Source: QHWK01 sp035259385
Lineage (GTDB): Bacteria > Acidobacteriota > Vicinamibacteria > Vicinamibacterales > CAVVIG01
Length of the DNA: 64,000 nucleotides
Direction: 5' to 3'
Assembly (NCBI GenBank): GCA_035259385.1
Contig: DATFWL010000257.1
Span: 1 to 64,000 of the forward strand
In this document: positions 10,051 to 18,207 of the stretch, piece by piece
How the letters are laid out: every line of letters starts with the position of its first letter
Position numbering within the stretch: the first letter of the stretch is position 1
Notes under the pieces: generated by a model
Seen by the model: the letters and a program-made list of their open reading frames with translations, nothing else
Database searches by the model: none
Told to the model about the DNA's origin: nothing
Made by a program: the position numbers and the translations under genes

Positions 10051-10070
10051 GCTCACCCGAAAGGGTGAGC
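10051..10070 (+). terminator. Perfect 8-bp hairpin with GAAA loop
   Basis: GCTCACCC, GAAA, GGGTGAGC: a perfect 8-bp stem closed by a GNRA tetraloop 10 bases after the DoxX-like stop. A second, weaker CCC-GAAA-GGG hairpin follows at about 10077-10087. No T-run follows, so it is either a poor intrinsic terminator, an mRNA-stabilising 3' structure, or part of the leader of the sigma factor gene. Confidence 0.5.
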
Positions 10071-10187
10071 ACTCCGCCCGAAAGGGGTGTGGACCGACCT
10101 GGCGATCGAGGCGCCTCGCGGAACTCCCATCGAGGGTTGTTGACAATTCGCCTCGGCTTCAGACTGCGCGCGAAGGGGAGATCGGAC

Positions 10188-10886
10188 ATGACAACTGCAC
10201 GCCCTGCTTCATCTCGGCCCGCTTCGAGCACGAACACCTCGCGCACGGAACAGAACAACGCCAGTAGCTGCGACGACGGCCTCTCTGCATTCTTGAGAGT
10301 GCGTTCTCGCCTGTTCGGCATCGCCTACCACATGCTCGGCAACGCCGCCGAGGCCGAGGACGTCGTTCAAGATGTCTGGTTACGCTGGCAGACGACAGAT
10401 CGCAGCGTGGTCCGGGACGCGGCGGCATTCCTCGTGACGGCGGCGACTCGATTGGCGATCAACGTCGTGCAGTCGGCACGATCGCGCCGGGAGACGCACG
10501 TCGCGCCCTGGCTGCCCGAGCCAGTCGACACGAGCGCCGACCCTGGACTCGGAGCGGAACGACGCCAGGCGCTGGAGTCGGGGGTTCTGCTGTTGCTGGA
10601 AAGGCTCTCGCCCGTGGAACGAGCTGCGTACATCCTTCGAGAGGCGTTCGACTATGCGTACCGTGATATCGCAACGATCCTCCGGCTCGAAGAGGCAAAC
10701 GCGCGGCAAATCGTGAGTCGCGCTCGGCAGCACGTGACCGGTGGCCGAAGGATGCCCGCGAGCTCGACGGTGCAAAGACGTCTTCTCGACTCCTTCATCG
10801 CCGCAGCCCAGCACGGCGATGTCGACGGCCTCGAAGATCTCCTTGCGTCGGAGGTCTCCATCTCGGCCCGCGCGGCCGCGGCATGA
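10188..10886 (+). CDS. ECF sigma factor, SigJ/ECF41 type, truncated regulatory domain
   Basis: A 232-residue protein starting at ATG 10188 after AAGGGGAG. Region 2 (FGIAYHMLGNAAEAEDVVQD, WLRWQTTD) and region 4 (LSPVERAAYILREAF, YRDIATIL) are typical of SigJ/ECF41. Members of that group carry a C-terminal SnoaL-like domain of about 100 residues that controls activity, entered through a helix such as LLDSFIAAAQHGDVDGLEDLLA, which is present. Here the protein stops about 10 residues later in SISARAAAA, before the expected DGGGK motif, so the regulatory domain is nearly absent. The stop lies in a promoter-like block for the next gene. An upstream in-frame start at 10065 would add an unconserved extension. 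Confidence 0.88.
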   Translation: MTTARPASSRPASSTNTSRTEQNNASSCDDGLSAFLRVRSRLFGIAYHMLGNAAEAEDVVQDVWLRWQTTDRSVVRDAAAFLVTAATRLAINVVQSARSRRETHVAPWLPEPVDTSADPGLGAERRQALESGVLLLLERLSPVERAAYILREAFDYAYRDIATILRLEEANARQIVSRARQHVTGGRRMPASSTVQRRLLDSFIAAAQHGDVDGLEDLLASEVSISARAAAA

Positions 10887-10913
10887 CGTCACAACCCGGC
10901 TCCGTACCCGGTC
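10887..10913 (+). promoter_or_regulatory. Candidate SigJ/ECF41-type promoter before the DUF2934 gene
   Basis: GTCACA (10888-10893), a 16-base spacer, then GGTC (10910-10913). The published SigJ-type consensus, as I recall it, is GTCACA-N16-CGTC, so the -35 matches fully and the -10 nearly. The -35 overlaps the end of the sigma gene. The same arrangement recurs at 12690-12715. The transcript would start about 25 bases before the DUF2934 ATG, leaving room for its AGGAGG. Confidence 0.65.
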
Positions 10914-10946
10914 AATGGCTCATAGAAGCGCGACCAGGAGGCAGCC

Positions 10947-11144
10947 ATGATGATGTCCGATATCGCAGCGCTCCTCACGGGCGAACGCATGTTGACGAAG
11001 TATACGGGCGGCGTCGAGCCTCCCTCACGCGACGAGATCGCTCGACTCGCGTACCACTTCTACGAGAGACGCGGGCGGCGGCATGGTCAGGATCTCGACG
11101 ACTGGCTCGCCGCTGAACAGGAACTGACACGCCACTGTCGGTAG
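10947..11144 (+). CDS. DUF2934 protein
   Basis: A 65-residue protein with AGGAGG just upstream. The core PSRDEIARLAYHFYERRGR followed by HGQDLDDWLAAEQEL is the DUF2934 signature, a short helical family found in proteobacteria and acidobacteria with no known biochemical activity. It sits between the sigma factor and the epimerase-like gene, directly behind a promoter-like block, so it is probably the first gene of a sigma-controlled transcript with the gene at 11180. Three ATG codons lie in tandem at 10947-10955 (two adjacent, one after a further codon position), so the exact first residue is uncertain by two or three codons. Confidence 0.85.
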   Translation: MMMSDIAALLTGERMLTKYTGGVEPPSRDEIARLAYHFYERRGRRHGQDLDDWLAAEQELTRHCR

Positions 11145-11179
11145 CCGAGATGGCTTCAACACTGAAAGGGATCTCGATC

Positions 11180-11938
11180 ATGAAACTCGTTATCATCGGC
11201 GGCACCGGGTTGATCGGCTCGAAGCTCGTCACCACGCTCCGTGAGTACGGCCATGAGGCCGTGCCGGCCTCGCCAGACACCGGGGTCAACACGCTCACCG
11301 GGAACGGACTGGCTGACGTTCTTCAAGGCGCGACGGTCGTCGTTGACGTCTCGAACTCTCCTTCGTTCGAGGAAAAGGCCGTCATGGACTTCTTCACCAC
11401 CTCCACGAGGAACATTCTCGAGCACGCGGCAGCAGCCGGTGTGAGGCATTACGTCGCGCTATCAGTGGTGGGAACCGAGCGGATTCCCGACAGCCCGTAC
11501 CTCCGCGCGAAGAACGCTCAAGAGAACTTGATCAAGGGTGGCGGCATCCCGTACTCGATCGTTCACGCCACGCAGTTCTTCGAGTTCGTCAAACGCATTG
11601 CCGATGAAGCCACCGTCGGAACGACAGTCCGGCTGCCACCGGTGCTCTTTCAGCCGATCGCGGCTGATGACGTCGCGAAAGCGGTCGGCAAGGTCGCCGT
11701 GGGCGCCCCGGTGAACGGCACCGTCGAAGTGGCCGGTCCGCAACAGTTCCGTTTCGACGAGCTGATCCGTCAAGGCCTCGCCGCGTACAAGGACCCTCGC
11801 GAGGTTGTGGCCGATCCGCACGCACGGTACTTCGGGGCCGAACTCGATGAACGTTCGTTGGTTCCTCGGGGCGAGGCGCGACTTGGCGACATCCGGTTCG
11901 ACGAGTGGCTCGGCCAGCCGGCGCTCCAGCAGCGATAG
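11180..11938 (+). CDS. NAD(P)-binding SDR-type epimerase/oxidoreductase
   Basis: A 252-residue protein starting at ATG 11180 behind AAAGGGA. The N-terminus MKLVIIGGTGLIGSKL is a Rossmann dinucleotide-binding motif of the atypical SDR (NmrA/NAD(P)H-binding) type; VVDVSNSP, VRHYVALSVVG and YLRAKNAQE follow, the last giving a Tyr/Lys pair. There is no signal peptide, so it is cytoplasmic. Genes for such epimerase/oxidoreductase proteins are classical neighbours and targets of ECF41 sigma factors, together with carboxymuconolactone decarboxylases, which agrees with the sigma gene just upstream. It lies 35 bases after the DUF2934 gene and is likely in the same transcript. Confidence 0.9.
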   Translation: MKLVIIGGTGLIGSKLVTTLREYGHEAVPASPDTGVNTLTGNGLADVLQGATVVVDVSNSPSFEEKAVMDFFTTSTRNILEHAAAAGVRHYVALSVVGTERIPDSPYLRAKNAQENLIKGGGIPYSIVHATQFFEFVKRIADEATVGTTVRLPPVLFQPIAADDVAKAVGKVAVGAPVNGTVEVAGPQQFRFDELIRQGLAAYKDPREVVADPHARYFGAELDERSLVPRGEARLGDIRFDEWLGQPALQQR

Positions 11939-12009
11939 CCGTATCGCAGGCCTCGCGCGAGCCAGCAGCGTTGGCGGCGGTGAGCGAGGCAACGACGGAG
12001 ACGCATCAT

Positions 12010-12495
12010 ATGGGTACACAAGTCGACGCCGGCGAACCGGTCAATGGGTCATTGAGAGAGGCGTCGCTGGATCGTCTCGCATGCCTGTTGCGCCATTGGG
12101 CGTGGGCTGACGAAGCGAAGACCGCCTTTGATCAAGAGGTGGCCAACGGGTGGGACGACGACGACGACGATCCGACGTCCGATCACCCGTTCGGCTCCTA
12201 CTATCACTGGTGTGCACTACTGTGCGGCTTCAGCGAAGCGGCACTCGAGCACGGGCTTCTGTCCCCGCTCCAACTCGACGCGATCCGTCTGGATCTCGAG
12301 GTCAGTCTGCCTCGGCTGCGTGCATGCCGGCAGTTGCTGGTCGTGATCCCGGCAGCGCTCGAGGAGCAGCCCCGAATCCTGGACCTGGTCCGCGATGAAG
12401 AGACGCTCGGGCGGCTGCGGCGCGTCCACGACGCGTTCGGTGAAGCACTGCGCGAGGAGCGGCTGTCGCGTGAGGTTGATTCACTCGATCATTGA
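12010..12495 (+). CDS. Unrecognised acidic protein
   Basis: A 161-residue open frame starting at ATG 12010. Visible features are a helix-rich N-terminus (LDRLACLLRHWAWADEAK), a run of six aspartates around DDDDDDPTSDHPF, an aromatic/cysteine patch (YYHWCALLCGF), and a leucine-rich C-terminal half. I do not recognise the family. Codon use resembles that of neighbours and the opposite strand has no better candidate. It follows the epimerase gene by 71 bases and may share its transcript. A degenerate copy of the CCGGTCAATG block found in the two promoters lies inside its first codons (12036-12058), so translation may start later than shown. Confidence 0.6.
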   Translation: MGTQVDAGEPVNGSLREASLDRLACLLRHWAWADEAKTAFDQEVANGWDDDDDDPTSDHPFGSYYHWCALLCGFSEAALEHGLLSPLQLDAIRLDLEVSLPRLRACRQLLVVIPAALEEQPRILDLVRDEETLGRLRRVHDAFGEALREERLSREVDSLDH

Positions 12496-12499
12496 GTAT

Positions 12500-12640
12500 C
12501 AGGCTGGCCCGCCCGCGTACGCCCGCGTCGCGTGCTGGAAATGGCGTGCGGCTCGGGCCGGGTCACCCTCACGCTGGCCGCGGCCCTACCTACGGCCGAG
12601 ATCGTCGGCGTGGATTCGTCGATTGAGATGCCAGTTGACC
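12500..12640 (+). pseudogene. Scrap of a SAM-dependent methyltransferase
   Basis: Two adjoining frames encode parts of a class I methyltransferase: YQAGPPAYARV in one frame, then VLEMACGSGRVTLTL and AEIVGVDSSIEM in another. The second is motif I plus the acidic residue that binds SAM. Nothing resembling the rest of the enzyme follows; by about 12640 the reading gives way to the promoter block of the HD gene. This is a remnant with a frameshift and a large 3' deletion. Confidence 0.65.
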
Positions 12641-12688
12641 CGTTAAGAGGGCGGACACCTCGCCGATCGAGTGCCGTGTGGTCATTCA

Positions 12689-12715
12689 TGTCACAACGCA
12701 TCACCCTATCCGGTC
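12689..12715 (+). promoter_or_regulatory. Second candidate SigJ/ECF41-type promoter, before the HD gene
   Basis: TGTCACA (12689-12695), 16 bases, GGTC (12712-12715), continuing AATGCTCGTAGAA. The block at 10888 continues AATGGCTCATAGAA, and both end in GAGGCAGCCATGA at the start codon of the gene they serve. Identity of the spacing and of the surrounding sequence makes a shared duplicated promoter more likely than chance. Confidence 0.65.
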
Positions 12716-12774
12716 AATGCTCGTAGAACCACGACCCGGATTCGGAACCGACGGAGCATGAGAACGAGGCAGCC

Positions 12775-13464
12775 ATGACAGACGTCAGCACCGCCACAGC
12801 CAACGCATCGATCGATCGTGAGTCGCCATCGACACGACTCATCGCAGGAGTCAGCGTGTCAGACACTCCGCTCATCACAGCGGCGGTCGAGTATGCGCAA
12901 CGGGTCTCCGAGCCGTATCTGTTCAATCACGCGATGCGTTCGTGGCTGTTCGCAGAAGCGATTGGCCGCATGAAGGGAATCGACTACGACCGCGAGGTCG
13001 TGGCTATCGGCACGGTACTGCACGACATCGGCCTCACCACCAGTGTGTCGGGGCCCAATCGCTTCGAAGTGAATGGCGCTGATGCCGCACTGTCGTTCAT
13101 CAGGGGCAAAGGTCTCTCGGATCGCCGTGCTCAACTGATTTGGGACCTGGTCGCGCTCAACTCGACACCGTCGCTCGCGCTGCACAAGGAGCCAGAGGTG
13201 GCGGTAGGCACGATGGGGATCGGTCTCGACTACGGCGGCTTCGGCGTTCAGGCGCTTCCGGCGGGCGATCTCGACCGCATCCTCAGCGCCTATCCCCGCT
13301 TGAAGATGAAGCAACGATTTGCCGACACCTGCTGTCGGCTCGTTATTGAAAAACCGGAGACGAGTTCCGACAACTTCCTGCGCGACTTCGGCGAGCGCTT
13401 CGTCCCTGGCTACAAGACCGTGTCAACCGTGGACCTGTTGATGAACGCTCCGTTCGACGAATAG
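12775..13464 (+). CDS. HD-domain phosphohydrolase, cyanamide hydratase-like
   Basis: A 229-residue protein starting at ATG 12775. Metal-binding residues of the HD superfamily are seen: FNHAMRSWLFAEAIG (first His), VLHDIGLT (HD pair) and a downstream helix LIWDLVALNSTPS. The pattern YLFNHAMRSW plus LHDIGL is that of the cyanamide hydratase/HD subfamily, which act on small amides or are uncharacterised hydrolases. No signal peptide. It lies behind the second SigJ-type promoter and is probably a separate target of the same sigma factor. Following it, 13465-13751 contains no gene that I can support; a TAGAAT box is visible at 13571. Confidence 0.85.
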   Translation: MTDVSTATANASIDRESPSTRLIAGVSVSDTPLITAAVEYAQRVSEPYLFNHAMRSWLFAEAIGRMKGIDYDREVVAIGTVLHDIGLTTSVSGPNRFEVNGADAALSFIRGKGLSDRRAQLIWDLVALNSTPSLALHKEPEVAVGTMGIGLDYGGFGVQALPAGDLDRILSAYPRLKMKQRFADTCCRLVIEKPETSSDNFLRDFGERFVPGYKTVSTVDLLMNAPFDE

Positions 13465-13751
13465 CTGCCGCCGATGCGGCGACACCATCAGCGACGCAGA
13501 CCAGACGCTCGCCATACACGAGCCGAGATCTGCGACAAGGCTTGCGGCCACTCCGATACCTCTCCGCTTTAGAATCAACGCGTTGCGGGCGGTCCGAATC
13601 TGATCGCAACGCGCTCCTTCAAGACCTCACGCGTTCCGCGATTCGGTGGCGTTCAACGTCGGCGATTCGCGTGATGTCCCAGTGAGAACCTTTTCAACGT
13701 CACCCGCGTCTCAGGGTGATACTGTTGTCATCGGTCACCGAGGGCAACTCC

Positions 13752-14087
13752 ATGAGCAAGCCGTCCGATCTCGTCCAGGGAACGCTCGATCTGCTGCTGC
13801 TGAAAATCCTCGCACTCGGGCCGCTGCACGGGTGGGCGGTGAGCCAGCGACTCCAACAGATGTCGAGCGAGGACCTGCAAGTCAGCGATGGCTCCCTGTA
13901 CCCGGCGCTGCACAAGCTGGAGCAGCAGGGTTGGATCAAGGCGGAGTGGAAGACCAGCGACCTGGGTCGCCGTGCGAAGTTCTACGAATTGACGCGAGCG
14001 GGTCGAAAGCAGTTGGCGCGTGAGACGGCCAACTGGGAACGCCTCGCCGCCGCGATCTCCGCGATTGTCAGACTGAAAGAGGTGTGA
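13752..14087 (+). CDS. PadR-family transcriptional regulator
   Basis: A 111-residue winged-helix protein. SDLVQGTLDLLLLKIL, GPLHGWAVSQRLQQMS, QVSDGSLYPALHKLEQQGWI and the wing GRRAKFYELTRAGRK are the classical PadR signature of the short acidobacterial type that accompanies ADOP permeases. The start at ATG 13752 begins the conserved region; an upstream start at 13716 would add twelve residues. The stop lies one base before the GTG of the permease gene, so the two are translationally linked and the regulator likely controls the permease operon. Confidence 0.93.
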   Translation: MSKPSDLVQGTLDLLLLKILALGPLHGWAVSQRLQQMSSEDLQVSDGSLYPALHKLEQQGWIKAEWKTSDLGRRAKFYELTRAGRKQLARETANWERLAAAISAIVRLKEV

Positions 14088-14088
14088 C

Positions 14089-16800
14089 GTGGGCCGCTGG
14101 ATGGCAAAGCTCGTGCTCCGATGCCGATCACTCCTCGCATCCAGGCAGGTCGATGCAGAACTCGACGGTGAATTGCGCTTCCACCTCGAACAGCATATCG
14201 AGGCGCAGGTCTCCCGCGGCGTGGCACCCGAGGAGGCACGTCGCCGGGCCGTGATCGCAATCGGCGGACTGGACCAACAAAAGGATGCATGTCGCGACGC
14301 TCGCGGTGTGACGTTGATTGACCATGCCCTGCGCGACCTTCGATATGCCGTGCGCATGCTGCGGACGAATCCGGGATTCACGCTCGTGGCGATTCTCTCG
14401 CTGGCGCTCGGCATCGGTGCGAACACCGCGATTTTTCAACTGATTGAAGCGGTTCGACTGCGCAGTCTGCCAGTCCCTCGCGCCGAGGAACTGACTGAGG
14501 TGCGTATCGCGGGTGGCAATGGAGGGTGGGGCGTCTCGGAAAACGAGAACTCTCAGCTCACATTTCCAATCTGGGAGCAGATCCGCGATCAGCAGCGGGC
14601 GTTCTCGGGAATCTTTGCGTGGGGTACAACGCCGCTTCCCGTCGGCTCAGGACCCGACGCGCGGCGAGTGGCCGGTTTGTGGGTCAGCGGAGAGGCGTTT
14701 CCGACGCTAGGCGTGACGCCCACAGTCGGTCGCCTGTTGGGTCCCGCAGACGATCAGCGCGGCTGCTCGCCGACCGTCGTCCTCAATGAGGCATTCTGGC
14801 GCGCACAGTTCGCCGGAGACCCGTCGGTGATCGGTCGAACCCTGATCATTGTCGACCGCCCAGTCCCGATCGTTGGCGTTGCCGCGGCGGGGTTCTTTGG
14901 CCTGGAGGTCGCCAAGCGATTTGACATCGCGCTGCCCACGTGCGCCGCCGCCATCTGGGGCAGTCCCACGGACCGCCGAGATTACTTTTGGTTGAGTGCG
15001 ATGGGCAGGCTGCGCGACGGGTGGACGATCACCCGTACGGGACAACACCTCGACGCGCTGAGCCGCGGCATCTTCGAAGCCACAGCTCCCGCCGACCGCC
15101 AACCGAACAGCATCGAACGGTACCGTCGATTCCGGCTGACTGCTCTACCCGCCTCGAACGGCGTGAGTTCGTTGCGAACCACCTACGCTGGCGCACTATG
15201 GCTCCTTCTCGGAATGACTGGTCTCGTACTGCTCGTCGCGTGTACCAATCTCATGAATCTGCTTCTGGCGCGCGCCGGGGCTCGGGAACACGAGATTGGC
15301 GTGCGCCTGGCCATCGGAGCCTCCCGCGCTCGTGTCGTTTCACAACTTTTGACAGAAAGCATTCTTTTGGCGCTCTGCGGGGCTGGGCTTGGCATCATGC
15401 TCGCTCCTCCGCTGAGCCGAGGCCTGGTTGCGCTCTTAGCGACGACCAACAATCCGCTCGATCTCGAATTGCGCTCCGGCTGGCCGGTTCTCGCGTTTGC
15501 CTGCGGCGTCGGCCTGATTGCGTGTCTGCTCTTTGGGCTTGTCCCGGCGTTTCGCGCGTCGCACACCGACCCCGGCGTTGCGATGAAAACGGAAGGACGC
15601 GGGCTTACAGCCAATCGAGACCGACTCCTCATGCAGCGCTGCCTCGTCACCGCACAAGTCGCCATCTCGCTGGTTCTGATGTTTGGCGCGGCGCTTTTTG
15701 TACGGAGCTTCAGGAATCTGATCACGCTCGAAACGGGCTTGAGACGTGATGGCGTCATGTTCGCCATGTTCGCCGACTTCTCCGATCGCCCGTCGCCGGA
15801 GCGCGTGTTGCTGTCACAGTCGGAACTCCTTGAACGTATTCGATCCGTCCCTCAAGTGGAGTCAGCGGCAACCACGACGCAGTTCCCGTTGAACGGCAGC
15901 AGCTGGACGCAGGCCATCGAACTGCCCGCATCGAGCACGCTGGAGAGCCGCTCGTCGAAGTTCACGTACGTCAGCCCCCACTACTTCAACACTGTCGGCA
16001 TGCGACTCGTGGCTGGCCGCGATTTCGACGACGGTGATACCGCCACGTCGCGACGAGTCGCCCTCGTCAATGAAACCTTCGCTCGGCGTTATCTTGGGAC
16101 GGCAAACGCGATCGGTGTCTCGGTGCGCACGGTTGCTGAACCTCGCTTTCCTTCAACCGTGTACGAGGTCATCGGCGTCGTGAGCGACACGAAGTACGCG
16201 GCCTTACGCGAACCGATTCCGCCGATCACGTTCGTGCCAATCGCTCAACATCCAAGCCCGCGGCCGTGGCCGGGCATCGTCATCCGATCTTCGGCCCCGC
16301 CGTCGACGGTCATGGCGGCTGTGAAACGAGCGGTCGGAGAATTGCGCCCGAATATGACGATGGGCTTCACTGTGTTCGAAACTCAAGTTCGAGATGGCCT
16401 CGCTCGCGAGCGCATCCTGGCCTGGCTCGCAGGTGGCTTTGGCGTGTTGGCTGCTTTGCTCGCCATGATCGGCGTCTACGGCGTGATCTCGTATCTCGTC
16501 GTGCGGCGGCGTCACGAAATCGCGATTCGGTTGGCACTCGGCTCAGGGCGGACGCGAGTCGTTCGTATCATTCTCAGAGAGATCGCTGTTTTGTTGGTTG
16601 TCGGTTTGGTGCTCGGAGGAGTCCTCGCGATCGCGATGGCATCCGGCGCGAGCAGCCTGCTCTTCGGCCTGTCGTCGCGGGATCCGATGACACTCGTTGA
16701 AGCTGCGGCCGCCCTGGCGTTGATCGCGTTCGTCGCTGGTTCGTTACCGGCGTTCAGAGCGTCGCGGGTCGATGCGACCGCCGCGCTCCGATCCGAGTGA
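14089..16800 (+). CDS. ADOP: MacB-like FtsX permease with N-terminal prefix domain
   Basis: A 903-residue protein. Residues 1-75 form the permease prefix domain (DAELDGELRFHLEQHIEAQV, EEARRRAVIAIGG). Then comes a duplicated MacB/FtsX permease: first membrane helix FTLVAILSLALGIGANTAIF, a large periplasmic MacB_PCD region, a first FtsX core (GLVLLVACTNLMNLLLARAG, EIGVRLAIGASRARV), and a second half ending in IAIRLALGSGRTRVVRII and SRVDATAAL. No ABC ATPase gene is adjacent, as usual for this orphan group. The role is probably export or mechanotransmission across the cell envelope; the substrate is unknown. It starts at GTG 14089, directly behind its PadR gene. Confidence 0.93.
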   Translation: MGRWMAKLVLRCRSLLASRQVDAELDGELRFHLEQHIEAQVSRGVAPEEARRRAVIAIGGLDQQKDACRDARGVTLIDHALRDLRYAVRMLRTNPGFTLVAILSLALGIGANTAIFQLIEAVRLRSLPVPRAEELTEVRIAGGNGGWGVSENENSQLTFPIWEQIRDQQRAFSGIFAWGTTPLPVGSGPDARRVAGLWVSGEAFPTLGVTPTVGRLLGPADDQRGCSPTVVLNEAFWRAQFAGDPSVIGRTLIIVDRPVPIVGVAAAGFFGLEVAKRFDIALPTCAAAIWGSPTDRRDYFWLSAMGRLRDGWTITRTGQHLDALSRGIFEATAPADRQPNSIERYRRFRLTALPASNGVSSLRTTYAGALWLLLGMTGLVLLVACTNLMNLLLARAGAREHEIGVRLAIGASRARVVSQLLTESILLALCGAGLGIMLAPPLSRGLVALLATTNNPLDLELRSGWPVLAFACGVGLIACLLFGLVPAFRASHTDPGVAMKTEGRGLTANRDRLLMQRCLVTAQVAISLVLMFGAALFVRSFRNLITLETGLRRDGVMFAMFADFSDRPSPERVLLSQSELLERIRSVPQVESAATTTQFPLNGSSWTQAIELPASSTLESRSSKFTYVSPHYFNTVGMRLVAGRDFDDGDTATSRRVALVNETFARRYLGTANAIGVSVRTVAEPRFPSTVYEVIGVVSDTKYAALREPIPPITFVPIAQHPSPRPWPGIVIRSSAPPSTVMAAVKRAVGELRPNMTMGFTVFETQVRDGLARERILAWLAGGFGVLAALLAMIGVYGVISYLVVRRRHEIAIRLALGSGRTRVVRIILREIAVLLVVGLVLGGVLAIAMASGASSLLFGLSSRDPMTLVEAAAALALIAFVAGSLPAFRASRVDATAALRSE

Positions 16801-16995
16801 AGCACATCACGCCGGCCCGCTCGAGCAGCAGGCGAGGCGCGCCGTCCATTGGCAACGCGCCGTGCTCCGCTCGCGATCGACATCGAGGCGTCCGCCTCGT
16901 CCGAGAGCAGTTATGGCCGTGAGTCACCGCGATAATGTCGTCTCGCGCCATGCGAACGGCGCGACCTGGGTTTCGGTCCGTTCCTGAGTTACCGT

Positions 16996-17262
16996 TTAGA
17001 CTGCGCTCACATCGCCGTGAGTGAGCAGATCGACCAGCGTGGCGTGCGGCGTCCATCCGGCAGGCGCGCCGCGCACGGAGGTCGGATCGAGATCCACAAG
17101 ACCGATGAGAACTTCGGCGACGATGCGCGTGCCGAGGGGGCCGAGCCGATTGCCGCCACAATGGACGTCCGCTTCGCGGAGGATGTAGTACCAGAGTGGT
17201 GTGCCGCCATTCCATCCGATGCGTTCGGCTGTGACAGCCTTCCGGGCTGCGCGACGTGTCAC
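16996..17262 (-). pseudogene. C-terminal fragment of an animal-type heme peroxidase
   Basis: The minus-strand frame reads GGTPLWYYILREADV, GGNRLGPLGTRIVAEV and LIGLVDLDPTS, the characteristic last about 75 residues of bacterial animal-heme-peroxidase homologues. The catalytic and heme-binding parts, which would lie at higher coordinates, are absent; that space is occupied by the ferritin-like remnant on the other strand. The first about 10 residues of the frame are junction sequence. Confidence 0.65.
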
Positions 17263-17310
17263 GCGTCGACCCTTCGTTCGGTCTTCTCTTGCGCCGGAGG
17301 GACGAAGACC

Positions 17311-18080
17311 ATGGACCGCAGAGACAGCCGTGACCGTCGTGGGATGTCAGGCATCGCCTTGGCTCCCTTCAACGGAGAGGCTCCGTCGCTTGCCCGCATC
17401 ACCACGACGGAGAGCTTGCGTGAGCATCTGCGGTGGGCTTGAACTCGAACACTTCACAATCCCGCCCTATCTGTGTGCGCTCTATTCGCTCGACGCCACC
17501 CGCAATCCGGTAGCCTCCGAGGTGGCGGCCAGTGTTTTCGTCGAAGAGATGTTGCACATGGCACTCGCGTCGAACCTTCTCAACGCCGTTGGTGGACATC
17601 CACGTCTCGATTCGCCGCGGATGTTGCCGGGCTATCTCCGGTGCCTTCCACACGGCGATTGCTCGTTCCAGATTCCGTTACCGGGAGCAAATCGCCCACT
17701 ACTATCGTTTTCAGGAACTCAAGCTTGGCCGACGCTATCGTGGCGGCGACCCGCCGCAATCGGGTCCGACAGGCGAGGCGATCGCGATCGACTGGAGTGG
17801 TATCCGACCGATGCGACGCAATCCCCGCACCAGCGACCATGCGCCGGGCACCGCAATCCGTCGCGCGCAGGAACAGTTCAACGAATCCCACTGCGCGCTC
17901 TTGCGGGCGCTGCACCAGGTGTTCAACGGCAGTCCGCTCGCGCTCAGGACGGCGATCGGCTCGATGTGCCGCCTCAAGGCCCAGGCCCAAATGCTGATGG
18001 AGATGCCGACCGAGGACGGGACGACGACCGCAGGACCGACCTTCGAATACGTCCCGGCCGGCAGCGATCTTCCGCGATGA
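17311..18080 (+). pseudogene. Ferritin-like (VioB/iminophenyl-pyruvate dimer synthase type), frameshifted
   Basis: Three plus-strand frames together resemble the ferritin-like family named after the VioB-type dimer synthase. Frame one ends in TTTESLREHLRWA at about 17440. Frame two continues LELEHFTIPPYLCALYS, VFVEEMLHMALASNLLNAVGG and PHGDCSFQ to about 17690. Frame three continues IAHYYRFQELKLG and FNESHCALLRALHQVFNG to a stop at 18080. The carboxylate ligands in LELEH and EEMLHM are retained, but at least two frameshifts and a deletion of the middle part are needed, so the gene is inactive unless these are sequencing errors. Confidence 0.65.
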
Positions 18081-18207
18081 TCGCAGACCGAATCGACGGA
18101 AGAGGTTCGCGGGACTCGCGTCCGACCGCCATGTCGGGCTGCGGAGCGACGAGAACCGACGCGACCACGTCCGAAGTCATGAACAACGCGGCCTGAATCG
18201 ATTCCGC

